Shown here in pieces: positions 46,289 to 55,802 of a stretch of DNA of 64,000 nucleotides (positions are counted from its first letter, which is position 1; every line of letters begins with the position of its first letter). The translations under genes and the position numbers were made by a program. The notes beneath the pieces are model-generated. The model did not search any database, was not told where the DNA came from, and was given only the letters and a program-made list of their open reading frames with translations. The stretch is from Clostridium cavendishii DSM 21758 (GTDB taxonomy: Bacteria > Bacillota > Clostridia > Clostridiales > Clostridiaceae): contig NZ_FQZB01000009.1 in assembly GCF_900141845.1 (NCBI RefSeq), positions 62,001 to 126,000 on the forward strand, in the 5' to 3' direction.

Positions 46289-48925
46289 CTATTTTACAAG
46301 AGTTTCTAAAACTTCGTACGCTTTTTCTAGAGCTTTTTCGATCATTTCTGCATTTTTACCACCAGCCTGAGCCATGTCTGGTCTTCCACCACCGCCTCCG
46401 CCAGCTACAGTTGCAGCTTCTTTAATTACCTTTCCACAATGAACTCCACTTGATAAAGAATTCTTTGTTGCCATAGCTACAAAGTTAACTTTACCATCTA
46501 CAGCACTTGCTAGTACTACAACTCCAAGTTCCATTTTATTTCTTATTTTATCTGCTAAATCTCTAAGAGAGTTTCCATCCAAACCTTCTACTTTAGACGT
46601 AACAACCTTAACCCCTCTTATTTCTCTCGCATTTGCTAAAATGTCATCTTCCGCTCCTTGTACAAGCTTTGCTTTTAATTCAAAAATTTCTTTTTCCTTA
46701 TCTTTTAATTCATGAATTTGTGAATTTAATCTTTTAACTATATCTTTATCAGAACATTTAAGCATACTTGAAACTTCTTTCAAAAGATTATTTTTATTTT
46801 CCATGAATTTAATAGCATTTACTCCTGTAACAGCTTCTATTCTTCTTATACCAGCCGCAACCCCTGATTCTGATACTATCTTTATTATACCTATTTGACC
46901 TGAATTATATACATGGGTTCCACCACATAATTCTTTTGAGAATTCTCCAACAGAAACCACCCTAACATCAGCAGCGTACTTATCGTCAAATAAAGCCATT
47001 GCTCCTGACTTTTTAGCCTCTTCTATACTCATAACATCTGTTTTTACTTCAAACACTTCCATTATTTTTTCATTAACTAAAGCTTCTATCTTATTAAGTT
47101 CGTCTTCTGTAATGGCTGAGAAATGAGTAAAGTCAAATCTAAGCCTTTCCTGATCAACATAAGATCCTGATTGGCTTACATGAGAACCTAAAACTTCTCT
47201 TAAAGCCTCATGTAACATATGAGTTGCTGTATGATTTTTAGAAATAGCTCCTCTTCTTTCTTTATTAACTTCTAAAGTCACAAGTTCATTTAAGGTAAGC
47301 TTTCCTTCTATTACTTTTACATAATGAATTATTTTACCGCCAACATTTTTCTTACAATCTATAACTTCTATCTTACAATTTTCATTTGAAATTATACCTT
47401 TGTCTCCAACTTGACCTCCCATCTCAGCATAAAATGGAGTCACATTTGTTACTACATAACCTTCTTCACCTTTTATAAGTTCATTTACAAATTCTGTTTT
47501 TGTAGCTAAAACTATAGCCTTTGCTTGCAAAATAGTTTTTGAATATCCATCAAATTCAGTTATAATGTCTGAAGAAATTTTATTGATAGGGTTTTCATCA
47601 CTCCCCATGTATGTGTTTTCTCCTCTTGCCTCTTGAGCTCTTCTTCTTTGTTCTTCCATATGAGATTTAAAACCTTCTAAATCAATTTTAAGATTTTTTT
47701 CTTCTGCTATTTCTTCAGTAAGCTCTACTGGAAAACCAAATGTATCATATAAAGTAAATATATCTTTACCTTCAATTATATTTTTATTGTTAGCTAAAAC
47801 TTCATCAATAACAACCTGTAATTTATCCATGCCAGCATCTATAGTTTCATTAAATCTTTCTTCTTCTAACGTAACTATTTTCTTTATAAAATCTTGCTTT
47901 TCTCTTAATTCTTCGTAAGCTCCACCGTAATTTTCTACTACAGTATCTACTATTTTATGAAGAAATATTCCTTCTGCTCCAAGCTTTCTTCCATGTCTTG
48001 CAGCTCTTCTTAAAAGTCTTCTTAATACATAACCTCTACCCTCATTAGATGGTTGAACTCCATCACATAACATCATAGATATACTCTTAACATGATCTGT
48101 TATTATTCTTATAGAAATATCTTTTTCCGAATCTTGACCATATTTACTATTAGTAAGTTCACAAACCCTATTTACTATATTTTTAACTGTATCTATTTCA
48201 AATATATTATTTACACCTTGCATTATAGTTGCAATTCTTTCAAGTCCCATTCCAGTATCTATATTAGGATGAGCTAAATTATTGTATTTTCCATCTTCAT
48301 CCTTATCAAATTGTGTAAATACTAGATTCCAGAATTCAACTATCTTATCAGCTTCAGAAGCTTCTTCAAACTGTTCTGAAGTTTCTATTTTTCCAGCACC
48401 TCTATCAAAGTGTATTTCACTACAAGGACCACATGGACCTATACCAACTTCCCAGAAGTTATCTTCTCCCAATCTAAAAATTCTTTTTGGATCTATATCT
48501 GTTTTAGAAGTCCAAATTTCAAATGCTTCATCATCTGATAAATGAATAGTTACATAAAGTTTATCCTTTGGAATAGCTAAAACTTCTGTTATGTATTCCC
48601 AAGCCCATGGAATTATTTCATTTTTGAAATAATCACCAAAAGAAAAGTTCCCAAGCATTTCAAAAAAAGTACCATGTCTTGAAGTTTTACCTACGTTCTC
48701 TATATCACCTGTTCTAATGCACTTTTGACAAGTTGTTATCCTCTTTTTAGGCGGAGTTTCAAGTCCTGTAAAATAAGGCTTTAAAGGTGCCATACCTGAA
48801 TTTATAAGTAATAAACTTTTATCATTTTTAGGTATAAGCGGTGCTGACTTTAATCTTAAATGCTCCTTTCCTTCAAAAAAGCTTAAATAACTCTCTCTTA
48901 ATTCATTTGCTCCCATATATTTCAT
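46289..48925 (-). CDS. alaS: Alanine-tRNA ligase
   Basis: Charges tRNA-Ala. 878 aa, full length. Class II motifs in the N-terminal domain (KYMGANELRESYLSFFEGKE start, GHGMERI-like DTGMGLERI), the editing domain with HTATHML and the zinc ligand CGGTH, and the C-terminal C-Ala domain with GGGGGGRPDMAQAGG. ATG behind GGAGGA. Expression controlled by a T-box riboswitch 30 bases upstream. Confidence 0.97.
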   Translation of the reverse strand: MKYMGANELRESYLSFFEGKEHLRLKSAPLIPKNDKSLLLINSGMAPLKPYFTGLETPPKKRITTCQKCIRTGDIENVGKTSRHGTFFEMLGNFSFGDYFKNEIIPWAWEYITEVLAIPKDKLYVTIHLSDDEAFEIWTSKTDIDPKRIFRLGEDNFWEVGIGPCGPCSEIHFDRGAGKIETSEQFEEASEADKIVEFWNLVFTQFDKDEDGKYNNLAHPNIDTGMGLERIATIMQGVNNIFEIDTVKNIVNRVCELTNSKYGQDSEKDISIRIITDHVKSISMMLCDGVQPSNEGRGYVLRRLLRRAARHGRKLGAEGIFLHKIVDTVVENYGGAYEELREKQDFIKKIVTLEEERFNETIDAGMDKLQVVIDEVLANNKNIIEGKDIFTLYDTFGFPVELTEEIAEEKNLKIDLEGFKSHMEEQRRRAQEARGENTYMGSDENPINKISSDIITEFDGYSKTILQAKAIVLATKTEFVNELIKGEEGYVVTNVTPFYAEMGGQVGDKGIISNENCKIEVIDCKKNVGGKIIHYVKVIEGKLTLNELVTLEVNKERRGAISKNHTATHMLHEALREVLGSHVSQSGSYVDQERLRFDFTHFSAITEDELNKIEALVNEKIMEVFEVKTDVMSIEEAKKSGAMALFDDKYAADVRVVSVGEFSKELCGGTHVYNSGQIGIIKIVSESGVAAGIRRIEAVTGVNAIKFMENKNNLLKEVSSMLKCSDKDIVKRLNSQIHELKDKEKEIFELKAKLVQGAEDDILANAREIRGVKVVTSKVEGLDGNSLRDLADKIRNKMELGVVVLASAVDGKVNFVAMATKNSLSSGVHCGKVIKEAATVAGGGGGGRPDMAQAGGKNAEMIEKALEKAYEVLETLVK

Positions 48926-48952
48926 AGCAATTCCTCCAATTTAATATTTTTT

Positions 48953-48997
48953 ATAAAAAAAAGCCTACATCCCTAACCAAGGGACGAAAGCTCTACT
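48953..48997 (-). terminator. T-box terminator of the alaS leader
   Basis: AGAGCTTTCGTCCC pairs with GGGATG-TAGGCT (about 48962-48995), followed by TTTTTTTT. Competes with the antiterminator formed by the T-box sequence. Confidence 0.85.
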
Positions 48998-49163
48998 TCC
49001 GCGGTACCACCCTAATTATGTAAAAAACTTTACACCTCTTAAGTAAATATAGCTCAAAGATAGCTTCAATAGACTTTTTAAGAAGTTTTCACCCAAACAC
49101 TTCCTCTCTAAATAAAAAAATTCTATTTACTCATTCTTATCATCACTTTTTATTAAGTTATAG
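48953..49163 (-). promoter_or_regulatory. T-box riboswitch of alaS
   Basis: The antiterminator signature AGGGTGGTACCGCG lies at 49000-49013. Upstream, Stem I-like pairing includes GAAGT...ACTTC near 49085-49105; a likely alanine specifier GCT is at 49062-49064 (minus strand GAAGCTATC). The terminator is at the 3' end. Senses uncharged tRNA-Ala. Confidence 0.9.
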
Positions 49164-49167
49164 GCAA

Positions 49168-49196
49168 ATTATATGAAAAAATTCAAACTATGTCAA
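49168..49196 (-). promoter_or_regulatory. Consensus SigA promoter of the alaS T-box
   Basis: -35 TTGACA (49191-49196), exactly 17 bases, -10 TATAAT (49168-49173): a perfect consensus promoter placed just upstream of the T-box leader. Confidence 0.85.
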
Positions 49197-49206
49197 TACT
49201 ATATAT

Positions 49207-50232
49207 TTAAAATAAGTTATAATTAATATCTTCATAAATTACTTTTATTATCACTCCAATTGGAACAGCTAAAATCATTCCAATAAAACCTCCTAATTTA
49301 TCACCTATTAAAAGTAATATTATAACTATCAAGGGATGCATACTTACACTTGTTGAAGTTATTTGAGGAGATAATATATTTCCCTCTATTTGTTGAATTA
49401 ATATACACATAATAAAGGCTAAAATAGCCTTAGAGGGTGAATTAGCTAATGCTATTAAAATTATAGGAATTGAACCCAATATAGCTCCAAAGTATGGTAT
49501 TATATTAACTATTGCATTAAGTATAGATAAAAATATAGGAAATTGTATTTTTAATATAATTAATCCTATAAAGGTTAATACACCAACAATTAAACATAGT
49601 ATAAGTTGACTTAAAATATATTTACCTAATACCCTATCTACATCATCTTCTAAATCCTTTATTACCTTTCTTTTAGTTGAAGAAAATAGGAGCAAAAATT
49701 TTTTATTTATAATATCACTATCAGCTAAAAAATAGTAACTTACTATAGGAACTACAGCTAAAGATAATATATCTTCAGAAAAATCAATTATAGCATCTAT
49801 AAATTTAGAAGAATAATTTGCAATTAACATATTTACGCGCTCAGATAATTGCTCATATAGTACCGAAAATATTTTATAATTGGAGTCCTTAAATCTAGAA
49901 TTTAGATTCATCATTAAGTCATCTAAACCCTTCATTATACTCTCTATATTAACACTTTCTTTGAATATTTTTGGTAAAAACAAAAAAATTATAGATAATG
50001 TTACTACCATTACAGCTAAAATTAATAAAAATGCAACTATCCTATTATTTATTTTATATTTTTCTATTATAGAAATATATATAGGCTTTAAGCTATAAGA
50101 AAGAATAAAAGAAAATACCAATATTTTTATTGTCTCTTTCACGAAATCAAATTTTTTCAAATATAATATACTTATTATACATACTATTATAATTAAAAGT
50201 TTTATTATATTTTTTTTAAAGGTTTTTTTCAT
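49207..50232 (-). CDS. AI-2E family transporter
   Basis: 341 aa polytopic membrane protein with about seven or eight hydrophobic segments. The family mark is the loop and helices near FPIFLSILNAIVNIIPYFGA and PLIVIILLLIGDKLGGFIGM. The family includes exporters of autoinducer 2 but also sodium/proton antiporters, so the substrate is not known. The start overlaps the PRC-barrel gene by 17 bases, so the two are coupled; ATG behind AAGGGAAG. Confidence 0.85.
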   Translation of the reverse strand: MKKTFKKNIIKLLIIIVCIISILYLKKFDFVKETIKILVFSFILSYSLKPIYISIIEKYKINNRIVAFLLILAVMVVTLSIIFLFLPKIFKESVNIESIMKGLDDLMMNLNSRFKDSNYKIFSVLYEQLSERVNMLIANYSSKFIDAIIDFSEDILSLAVVPIVSYYFLADSDIINKKFLLLFSSTKRKVIKDLEDDVDRVLGKYILSQLILCLIVGVLTFIGLIILKIQFPIFLSILNAIVNIIPYFGAILGSIPIILIALANSPSKAILAFIMCILIQQIEGNILSPQITSTSVSMHPLIVIILLLIGDKLGGFIGMILAVPIGVIIKVIYEDINYNLF

Positions 50233-50722
50233 AACATTCTTCCCTTTTCAAAAAATTATGTGGCACAGATGTTAATATTATTTTTTCATCTCCACAATAA
50301 AGCATTTCTGAATCACCTAAAATAGTATTTTTTATTAAAATAATTTTTTTACCATAAAATATCTTATCTAAAAAACCTGTAGATACTATTAATCCTTTTA
50401 TGTTAAAATTCATTAAATCAACTAATATATCTTCTATTACCCCTAGCATTTTGCCAAATTTATTTATAACCTCCATTCCTTTAATATCATCAAAAGAAAA
50501 TTCTTTTTTATTTTGTATTCTCCTTACTATTATACATCCATCAATACTTATTAAATCAGTTATATCTACATAATTTCTATTTGAAAGCATTTTAGGATTA
50601 ACTATAAAACCAATTATTTTTTCATTATAATAATCAAGAGCTATATCCTTTACTCTTCCTCTAAAAATACCTTTATCATCATAAACTTTCATAGATATAA
50701 AATCTTTCATTCTATAACTCAT
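50216..50722 (-). CDS. PRC-barrel domain protein
   Basis: 168 aa with two PRC-barrel repeats: FISMKVYDDKGIFRGRVKDI (about 8-27) and MEVINKFGKMLGVIEDI (about 85-101), each followed by a beta-rich stretch. No membrane segment or signal. PRC barrels often mediate protein-protein contacts at membranes; here co-translation with an AI-2E-type permease suggests they function together, which is inference. ATG behind GAGGGGTGAT. Confidence 0.82.
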   Translation of the reverse strand: MSYRMKDFISMKVYDDKGIFRGRVKDIALDYYNEKIIGFIVNPKMLSNRNYVDITDLISIDGCIIVRRIQNKKEFSFDDIKGMEVINKFGKMLGVIEDILVDLMNFNIKGLIVSTGFLDKIFYGKKIILIKNTILGDSEMLYCGDEKIILTSVPHNFLKREECYEKNL

Positions 50723-50894
50723 GGATTATCACCCCTCATTTTCATATTGTTACCTAAAATAATAAAAAAATGCATAAAAGATAATCCTATATAAAATTCA
50801 GTTTTTTTCTTACGGATAAGAAAATTTATATCATCTATTTATACAATATTAAATATTAATTATAACTAACTTTATAATTATAAATTCATACTGT

Positions 50895-50940
50895 AAAAAA
50901 AGGATTAGTTTTAGTAAATAAACCAAAACTAATCCTTTTT
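50895..50940 (-). terminator. Rho-independent terminator after mnmA
   Basis: Stem AAAAGGATTAGTTTTGG-type arms (50897-50940) with a TTTTTTT tail, overlapping the mnmA stop codon. End of the rrf2-nifS-nifU-mnmA unit. Confidence 0.9.
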
Positions 50941-52016
50941 TATAATATTTTTTCTATGATTCCACCGCCAACTACAACATTCCCTTGATAAAAGACAACT
51001 GACTGCCCCTTTGTTATAGCTCTTTGTTTATTTTTAAAACTAACTCTAATCTTACCATCTTTTTCAGGGTAGATTATAGCTTCTGCTGGTTTTGCAGAAT
51101 ATCTTATTTTAGCTTGAAGCTCCATTGGCTCTTTAAGCTCTGATATAGATATAAAGTTTATATCATTAGCTAGCAAATCTGTTTTAAATATATCTTCTTC
51201 TGGTCCTATAACAACTTCATTAGTAATAGGATTTATATCTGTAACAAATACTGGTCTTCCAAGTGCCAAACCTAACCCTTTTCTTTGACCTATAGTATAA
51301 TAAACTATTCCTTTATGCTTTCCTAAAATATTACCTTCTTTATCTACAAAATTACCTTGCTTAACCTTTCCAGGCTTAGCATTTAATATAAAGTTACCAT
51401 GATTATTATCTGGAATAAAACATATTTCTTCACTATCTTTTTTATTATGAACATCTAAACCAATTTCTTTAGCTATCTCTCTTATTTTATCCTTTGTATA
51501 TTCTCCACAAGGCATAAGAGTTCTTTCTAATTGATATTGAGTTAAATTATATAATGCGTAAGTTTGATCTTTTTTATCATCATCAGCTCGTACAAGACAG
51601 TATCTACCATCTACTTGTTCTATTTTAGCATAATGTCCTGTTGCTACATAATAAGCTCCTATACCTTGCGCTTTTCTTAATAAGTCGTCAAATTTCAAAT
51701 GCTTATTACACTGAATACAAGGATTAGGAGTTCTACCATTTATATATTCTTCTACAAAATAGTCAATTACCTTTTCCTTAAACTTATCTCTAAAATTAAG
51801 AACATAGAATGGAATATCTAATTTCTCAGCCACTCTTCTTGCATCATCTACTGCTGAAAGCGAACAACATCCACCTTCTCTTTCTTCGTACTCTTTATCA
51901 TCTTGCCATATTTGCATGGTCACACCTATTACATCATAACCTTGCTGTTTTAAAAGGTAGGCAGCAACTGAGCTGTCTACCCCTCCACTCATACCTAAAA
52001 CTACTTTTTTATTCAT
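50940..52016 (-). CDS. mnmA: tRNA-specific 2-thiouridylase MnmA
   Basis: Makes 2-thiouridine at tRNA U34. 358 aa from the ATG at 52016; GTG three codons earlier (52025) is possible since the ribosome binding site AAGGAAG is oddly placed for either. PP-loop GMSGGVDSSVAA (8-19), catalytic Cys100 in TPNPCIQCN and the second Cys in DSEEICFIPD. Follows nifS and nifU, the cysteine desulfurase supplying sulfur. Confidence 0.95.
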   Translation of the reverse strand: MNKKVVLGMSGGVDSSVAAYLLKQQGYDVIGVTMQIWQDDKEYEEREGGCCSLSAVDDARRVAEKLDIPFYVLNFRDKFKEKVIDYFVEEYINGRTPNPCIQCNKHLKFDDLLRKAQGIGAYYVATGHYAKIEQVDGRYCLVRADDDKKDQTYALYNLTQYQLERTLMPCGEYTKDKIREIAKEIGLDVHNKKDSEEICFIPDNNHGNFILNAKPGKVKQGNFVDKEGNILGKHKGIVYYTIGQRKGLGLALGRPVFVTDINPITNEVVIGPEEDIFKTDLLANDINFISISELKEPMELQAKIRYSAKPAEAIIYPEKDGKIRVSFKNKQRAITKGQSVVFYQGNVVVGGGIIEKIL

Positions 52017-52033
52017 GTTAATCACACGCTTCC

Positions 52034-52468
52034 TTATTCTTCACCATGTACATGATCGTGAATGTCATGGGAATGTTCTTCAAAATCCCAAAGTTCTAAT
52101 CCTTGTGACTGTCTGTAATCATTTATAGCTTTATGAATAGCTTCCTCTGCTAATACTGAACAATGCATTTTAACCGGTGGAAGTCCATCTAATGCTTCTG
52201 CTACTGCTTTGTTTGAAAGCTCCCATGCTTCTTCTAATGTTTTTCCTTTTATAAGTTCTGTTGCCATACTTGAAGAAGCTATAGCAGATCCACAACCATA
52301 AGTTTTGAATTTAACATCTTTAACTACGTTATCTTCAATTTTAAGGTATATCTTCATTATATCTCCACATTTAGCATTTCCAACTTCACCAACACCATTT
52401 GCATCTTCTATTTCCCCAACATTTCTTGGATTTCTGAAATGTTCCATTACCTTATCACTATATATCAT
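52034..52468 (-). CDS. nifU: Fe-S cluster scaffold protein NifU (IscU-type)
   Basis: 144 aa scaffold for [2Fe-2S]/[4Fe-4S] assembly. Three conserved ligand cysteines: Cys34 (AKCGD), Cys59 (YGCGSA) and Cys103 (MHCSVL). The C-terminal tail EEHSHDIHDHVHGEE is rich in His and Asp, not part of the core and potentially metal-binding. Two-base gap to nifS upstream. Confidence 0.94.
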   Translation of the reverse strand: MIYSDKVMEHFRNPRNVGEIEDANGVGEVGNAKCGDIMKIYLKIEDNVVKDVKFKTYGCGSAIASSSMATELIKGKTLEEAWELSNKAVAEALDGLPPVKMHCSVLAEEAIHKAINDYRQSQGLELWDFEEHSHDIHDHVHGEE

Positions 52469-52470
52469 AA

Positions 52471-53655
52471 TTATTTATCTCCCTTCTTTAAGAAATCTTC
52501 CCATAGTGGTGACATTTCTCTTAACCTTTTTATTATAGGTGGTATAACTTCTAAAACATAATCAACTTCTTCTTCAGTTGAATTTTCTCCAAGAGTTAAT
52601 CTTAAAGATCCATGAGCTATTTCATGTGGAAGTCCTATTGCAAGTAATACATGTGATGGATCTAATGATCCTGATGTACAAGCACTACCACTTGAAGCAC
52701 ATACTCCTTCAAAGTCTAATGATAAAAGAATTGATTCCCCTTCAATAAATTCAAAACAAACATTAACGTTACCTGGTAACCTCTTATCACCTTTAGGTCC
52801 ATTTAATCTTGTATACGGAACCTTTAAAAGTCCATCTATAAGCTTATCTCTTAAGAACGTCATCTTTTCAGCATGACTTTCTAAATTATTATTAGCTATT
52901 TCTATCGCTTTACCAAGACCTACTATCCCCGGTATGTTTTCAGTTCCGGCCCTTCTAGCTCTTTCTTGAGAACCACCATGAATTAAATTATCTATTCTTA
53001 TACCTTTTCTTATATATAAGGCACCAACACCCTTAGGTGCATATATTTTATGACCAGCTAAAGAAAGTAAATCTATATTCATTTCTTTAACATCTATTTT
53101 AACATTACCTATTGCTTGAACTGCATCTGTATGGAAAAATATTTTCTTTTCCTTACAAATTGCTCCTATTTCTTTAATAGGTTGTATAGTTCCTATTTCA
53201 TTATTTGCAAACATAATTGAAACTAATATAGTTCTATCAGTTATAGCATTTTTTAAGTCATCTATATTAATAAACCCTTCGCTGTCAACATCTAAATAAG
53301 TAACCTCAAAACCTTGTTTTTCAAGATATTGACAAGTATGTAAGACAGCATGATGTTCTATTTTACTTGTTATAATATGATTTCCTTTATTTCTATGAGC
53401 ATAAGCTATTCCTTTTATAGCCCAATTGTCAGCCTCAGAACCTCCCCCTGTAAAATAAATTTCATTTAAATCACAGTTTAAAGTTTTAGCCACATTACCT
53501 CTAGCTTTATCAATAGCCATTTTAGTTTCTCTTGAAACTGCATAAAATGAGGATGGGTTACCAAATTTTTCAGTGTAGTAAGGAATCATTTCTTCCAATA
53601 CTTCTGGCTTTACAAATGTTGTGGCAGCATAATCCATATATACAACTTTGTTCAT
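52471..53655 (-). CDS. nifS: Cysteine desulfurase NifS/IscS
   Basis: PLP enzyme that releases sulfur from cysteine for Fe-S clusters and tRNA thiolation. 394 aa. PLP lysine Lys203 in LAGHKIYAPKG and the persulfide Cys326 in GVCASSGSACTSGS. I choose the ATG at 53655, behind AGGAG, over an in-frame GTG three codons upstream which overlaps the ribosome binding site. One base separates it from the rrf2 stop. Confidence 0.96.
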   Translation of the reverse strand: MNKVVYMDYAATTFVKPEVLEEMIPYYTEKFGNPSSFYAVSRETKMAIDKARGNVAKTLNCDLNEIYFTGGGSEADNWAIKGIAYAHRNKGNHIITSKIEHHAVLHTCQYLEKQGFEVTYLDVDSEGFINIDDLKNAITDRTILVSIMFANNEIGTIQPIKEIGAICKEKKIFFHTDAVQAIGNVKIDVKEMNIDLLSLAGHKIYAPKGVGALYIRKGIRIDNLIHGGSQERARRAGTENIPGIVGLGKAIEIANNNLESHAEKMTFLRDKLIDGLLKVPYTRLNGPKGDKRLPGNVNVCFEFIEGESILLSLDFEGVCASSGSACTSGSLDPSHVLLAIGLPHEIAHGSLRLTLGENSTEEEVDYVLEVIPPIIKRLREMSPLWEDFLKKGDK

Positions 53656-53656
53656 T

Positions 53657-54109
53657 TTATTCACTCCTATTCACTAACTTAATCCCTTTATTTTTATCTT
53701 TAATAGCCTCAGCATCATTAACTATATCTTGTAATGTTACTGAGTTTAAAACCTCATCAATACTTTTTTTGATTTTTTCCCACAATAATTTAGTAGCACA
53801 ACTATCCAAATTATCACAGTATGCACCTTCTATACAGTCTGCAATCTCTATAGGACCCTCTAACACGTTCATTATATCTGCAACTGTTATTTCTTTAGGT
53901 TCTCTATTTAAAACATAGCCTCCTTGTGCTCCTCTAATACTCTTTATAAGCTTTGCTTTTCTAAGAGGACTAAACAGTTGTTCTAAATAATATTCAGATA
54001 TATCCTGTCTTTTAGATATTGATTTAATTGAAACGGGCGCTTCACCATAATGTATTGCTAAATCAACCATAGCTTTTACACCATATTTGCCTTTGGTAGA
54101 TAACTTCAT
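53657..54109 (-). CDS. Rrf2 family regulator, IscR-like
   Basis: 150 aa winged-helix repressor. DNA-binding domain 1-80 (LSTKGKYGVKAMVDLAIHYG) and the cluster-binding cysteines Cys92, Cys98 and Cys104 with the same spacing as E. coli IscR (CIEGAYCDNLDSC). Likely senses Fe-S status and represses its own operon (nifS-nifU-mnmA). RBS AAAGGGGTGAG. Confidence 0.93.
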   Translation of the reverse strand: MKLSTKGKYGVKAMVDLAIHYGEAPVSIKSISKRQDISEYYLEQLFSPLRKAKLIKSIRGAQGGYVLNREPKEITVADIMNVLEGPIEIADCIEGAYCDNLDSCATKLLWEKIKKSIDEVLNSVTLQDIVNDAEAIKDKNKGIKLVNRSE

Positions 54110-54145
54110 CTACTCACCCCTTTATTATTTTATAATGTACTTTAC

Positions 54146-54180
54146 TTGATTATAATATCAAATCCGAGTATTTATGTCAA
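54146..54180 (-). promoter_or_regulatory. Promoter and candidate operator of the rrf2-nifSU-mnmA operon
   Basis: -35 TTGACA (54175-54180), 17-base spacer, -10 TATTAT (54152-54157). An inverted repeat TTGAT-N6-ATCAA (54146-54161) covers the -10 and may bind the Rrf2 protein. Confidence 0.6.
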
Positions 54181-54306
54181 CAATAAACTTGAACTTAAAT
54201 TTCTAATTAATCACTAATTTTTGTATTCTTTTCTCACAAGAAATACCATTTATTTTTATAAATTTAACTAAGAATCTGATAAAAATTTATCATTTTAACA
54301 TTACTC

Positions 54307-55548
54307 TTATTTTATATTTTGCCAATACTTCTTAATACTTATTTCATACTTATTTTCCTGTTCTTCATAATAGGTTACATCTTCCAATTCTTTTGGTAAA
54401 TATATCTGATCTACATAATTATTTTTATAATTATGAGGATATTTATACCCACTAACTCCTAATTTTTCTGCACCAGAATAATGTGAGTCTTTAAGATAAC
54501 TTGGTATATCACCAATATTTTTAGTTTCTAAATCCTTCATAGCTAAGCTTATAGCTAAGTATGCACTATTCGACTTTGGAAGAGTGGCTAAATATATAAC
54601 TATTTCTGAAAGTATTATCTGAGCTTCTGGTAATCCAACCTTTAAAGCAAGTTCTAAACCTGAATTTACAACAGTTAAAGCGTTTGGATGAGCAAGTCCA
54701 ATATCCTCTGCTACAATTACTCCCAATCTCCTAGTTATAGCTATTAAATTTCCAGATTTAATAAGTCTTGCAAGATAATGAATAGAGGCATTAGGTTCAC
54801 TCCCTCTTATGCTCTTTTGAAGTGCACTTAATAAATTATAAAACTCATCTCCACTAGCATCAGCCCTCATATGTGATTGCTCTAGGCTTTCAATATATTC
54901 AACTGAAATATTTTTCTCATATGCCATCTGAGAATTTATAGCTAGCTCTAAGATATTATAAGCTTTTCTATAATCTCCTTGAGAAATTTGAGCAATATAT
55001 ATCAACGCTTCATTTGTATAATTTATTTTTATTCCTTCATAAATTATCTTTTTTAAAGCCTTTTCAAGACCTATTTTTATTTCTTCTAAATCTAATGGCT
55101 TAAAGTTAAATATATTACACCTACTAATTAATGCTTTATGTATTGCAAAATACGGATTTTCTGTAGTACTTGCTATTAAAGTCACTCTACCATTTTCAAT
55201 AAACTCTAATAATGCTTGTTGCTGTTTTTTACTAAAATGTTGCAATTCATCAATATATATAACTACACCATTATAATTAAGTAAGCTGTCTAAGCTTTCT
55301 GTTATTTCTTGTATATCTTTAACTGAGGCCGTAGTTGCATTTAGCTTATAAAACTTTTTATCAACATAATTAGCCATTATATTAGCTAATGTTGTTTTAC
55401 CAGTACCTGGCGGCCCATACAATATACAATTAGGTATTGCTTTGTTTGTTATTAAATTATATAGCGGCTTACCCTTAGCTACTATTTGCTTCTGACCTAT
55501 AAAATCTTCAAGCTTAGTTGGTCTCATTATTTCCGCAAGTGGTTTCAT
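54307..55548 (-). CDS. rarA: Replication-associated recombination protein RarA (MgsA)
   Basis: Clamp-loader-like AAA+ ATPase acting at blocked replication forks. 413 aa. Walker A GPPGTGKTT (45-53), Walker B VIYIDELQHF, sensor 1 LIASTTENP, and the C-terminal MgsA domain including ISRCNIF and SGYKYPHN. ATG start; upstream sequence gives a weak ribosome binding site (AGAGGTGAAAT). Stands alone between the SPOCS-like unit and the rrf2 operon. Confidence 0.94.
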   Translation of the reverse strand: MKPLAEIMRPTKLEDFIGQKQIVAKGKPLYNLITNKAIPNCILYGPPGTGKTTLANIMANYVDKKFYKLNATTASVKDIQEITESLDSLLNYNGVVIYIDELQHFSKKQQQALLEFIENGRVTLIASTTENPYFAIHKALISRCNIFNFKPLDLEEIKIGLEKALKKIIYEGIKINYTNEALIYIAQISQGDYRKAYNILELAINSQMAYEKNISVEYIESLEQSHMRADASGDEFYNLLSALQKSIRGSEPNASIHYLARLIKSGNLIAITRRLGVIVAEDIGLAHPNALTVVNSGLELALKVGLPEAQIILSEIVIYLATLPKSNSAYLAISLAMKDLETKNIGDIPSYLKDSHYSGAEKLGVSGYKYPHNYKNNYVDQIYLPKELEDVTYYEEQENKYEISIKKYWQNIK

Positions 55549-55733
55549 TATTTCACCTCTTAGTTTTTCAATTTAATCTATATGCTACATTTTAACTTTA
55601 CTTTTAAAAATATTCAAATATATATATCAATTTAAAATCTACATTTCTATTAATACATTTGTTAAACACAAAATAAAGATAATATTTAATTTAATTTGTA
55701 GAAAGCATATTACAACATATATACATAAAAAAT

Positions 55734-55766
55734 AAAGCTATAGTAAGATTTTTTTACTATAACTTT
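55734..55766 (-). terminator. Second hairpin after the SPOCS-like unit
   Basis: Stem AAAGTTATAGTAA / TTACTATAGCTTT (55734-55766), followed by ATTTTTT. Backs up the first terminator 20 bases upstream. Confidence 0.75.
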
Positions 55767-55778
55767 ATATTAATTAAT

Positions 55779-55801
55779 TAAAAAAGTGCTTATAAAGCAC
55801 T
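55779..55801 (-). terminator. Rho-independent terminator of the SPOCS-like unit
   Basis: Stem AGTGCTT / AAGCACT (55785-55801), followed by TTTTTTAA on the minus strand, directly after the stop codon. Confidence 0.82.
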
Positions 55802-55802
55802 G

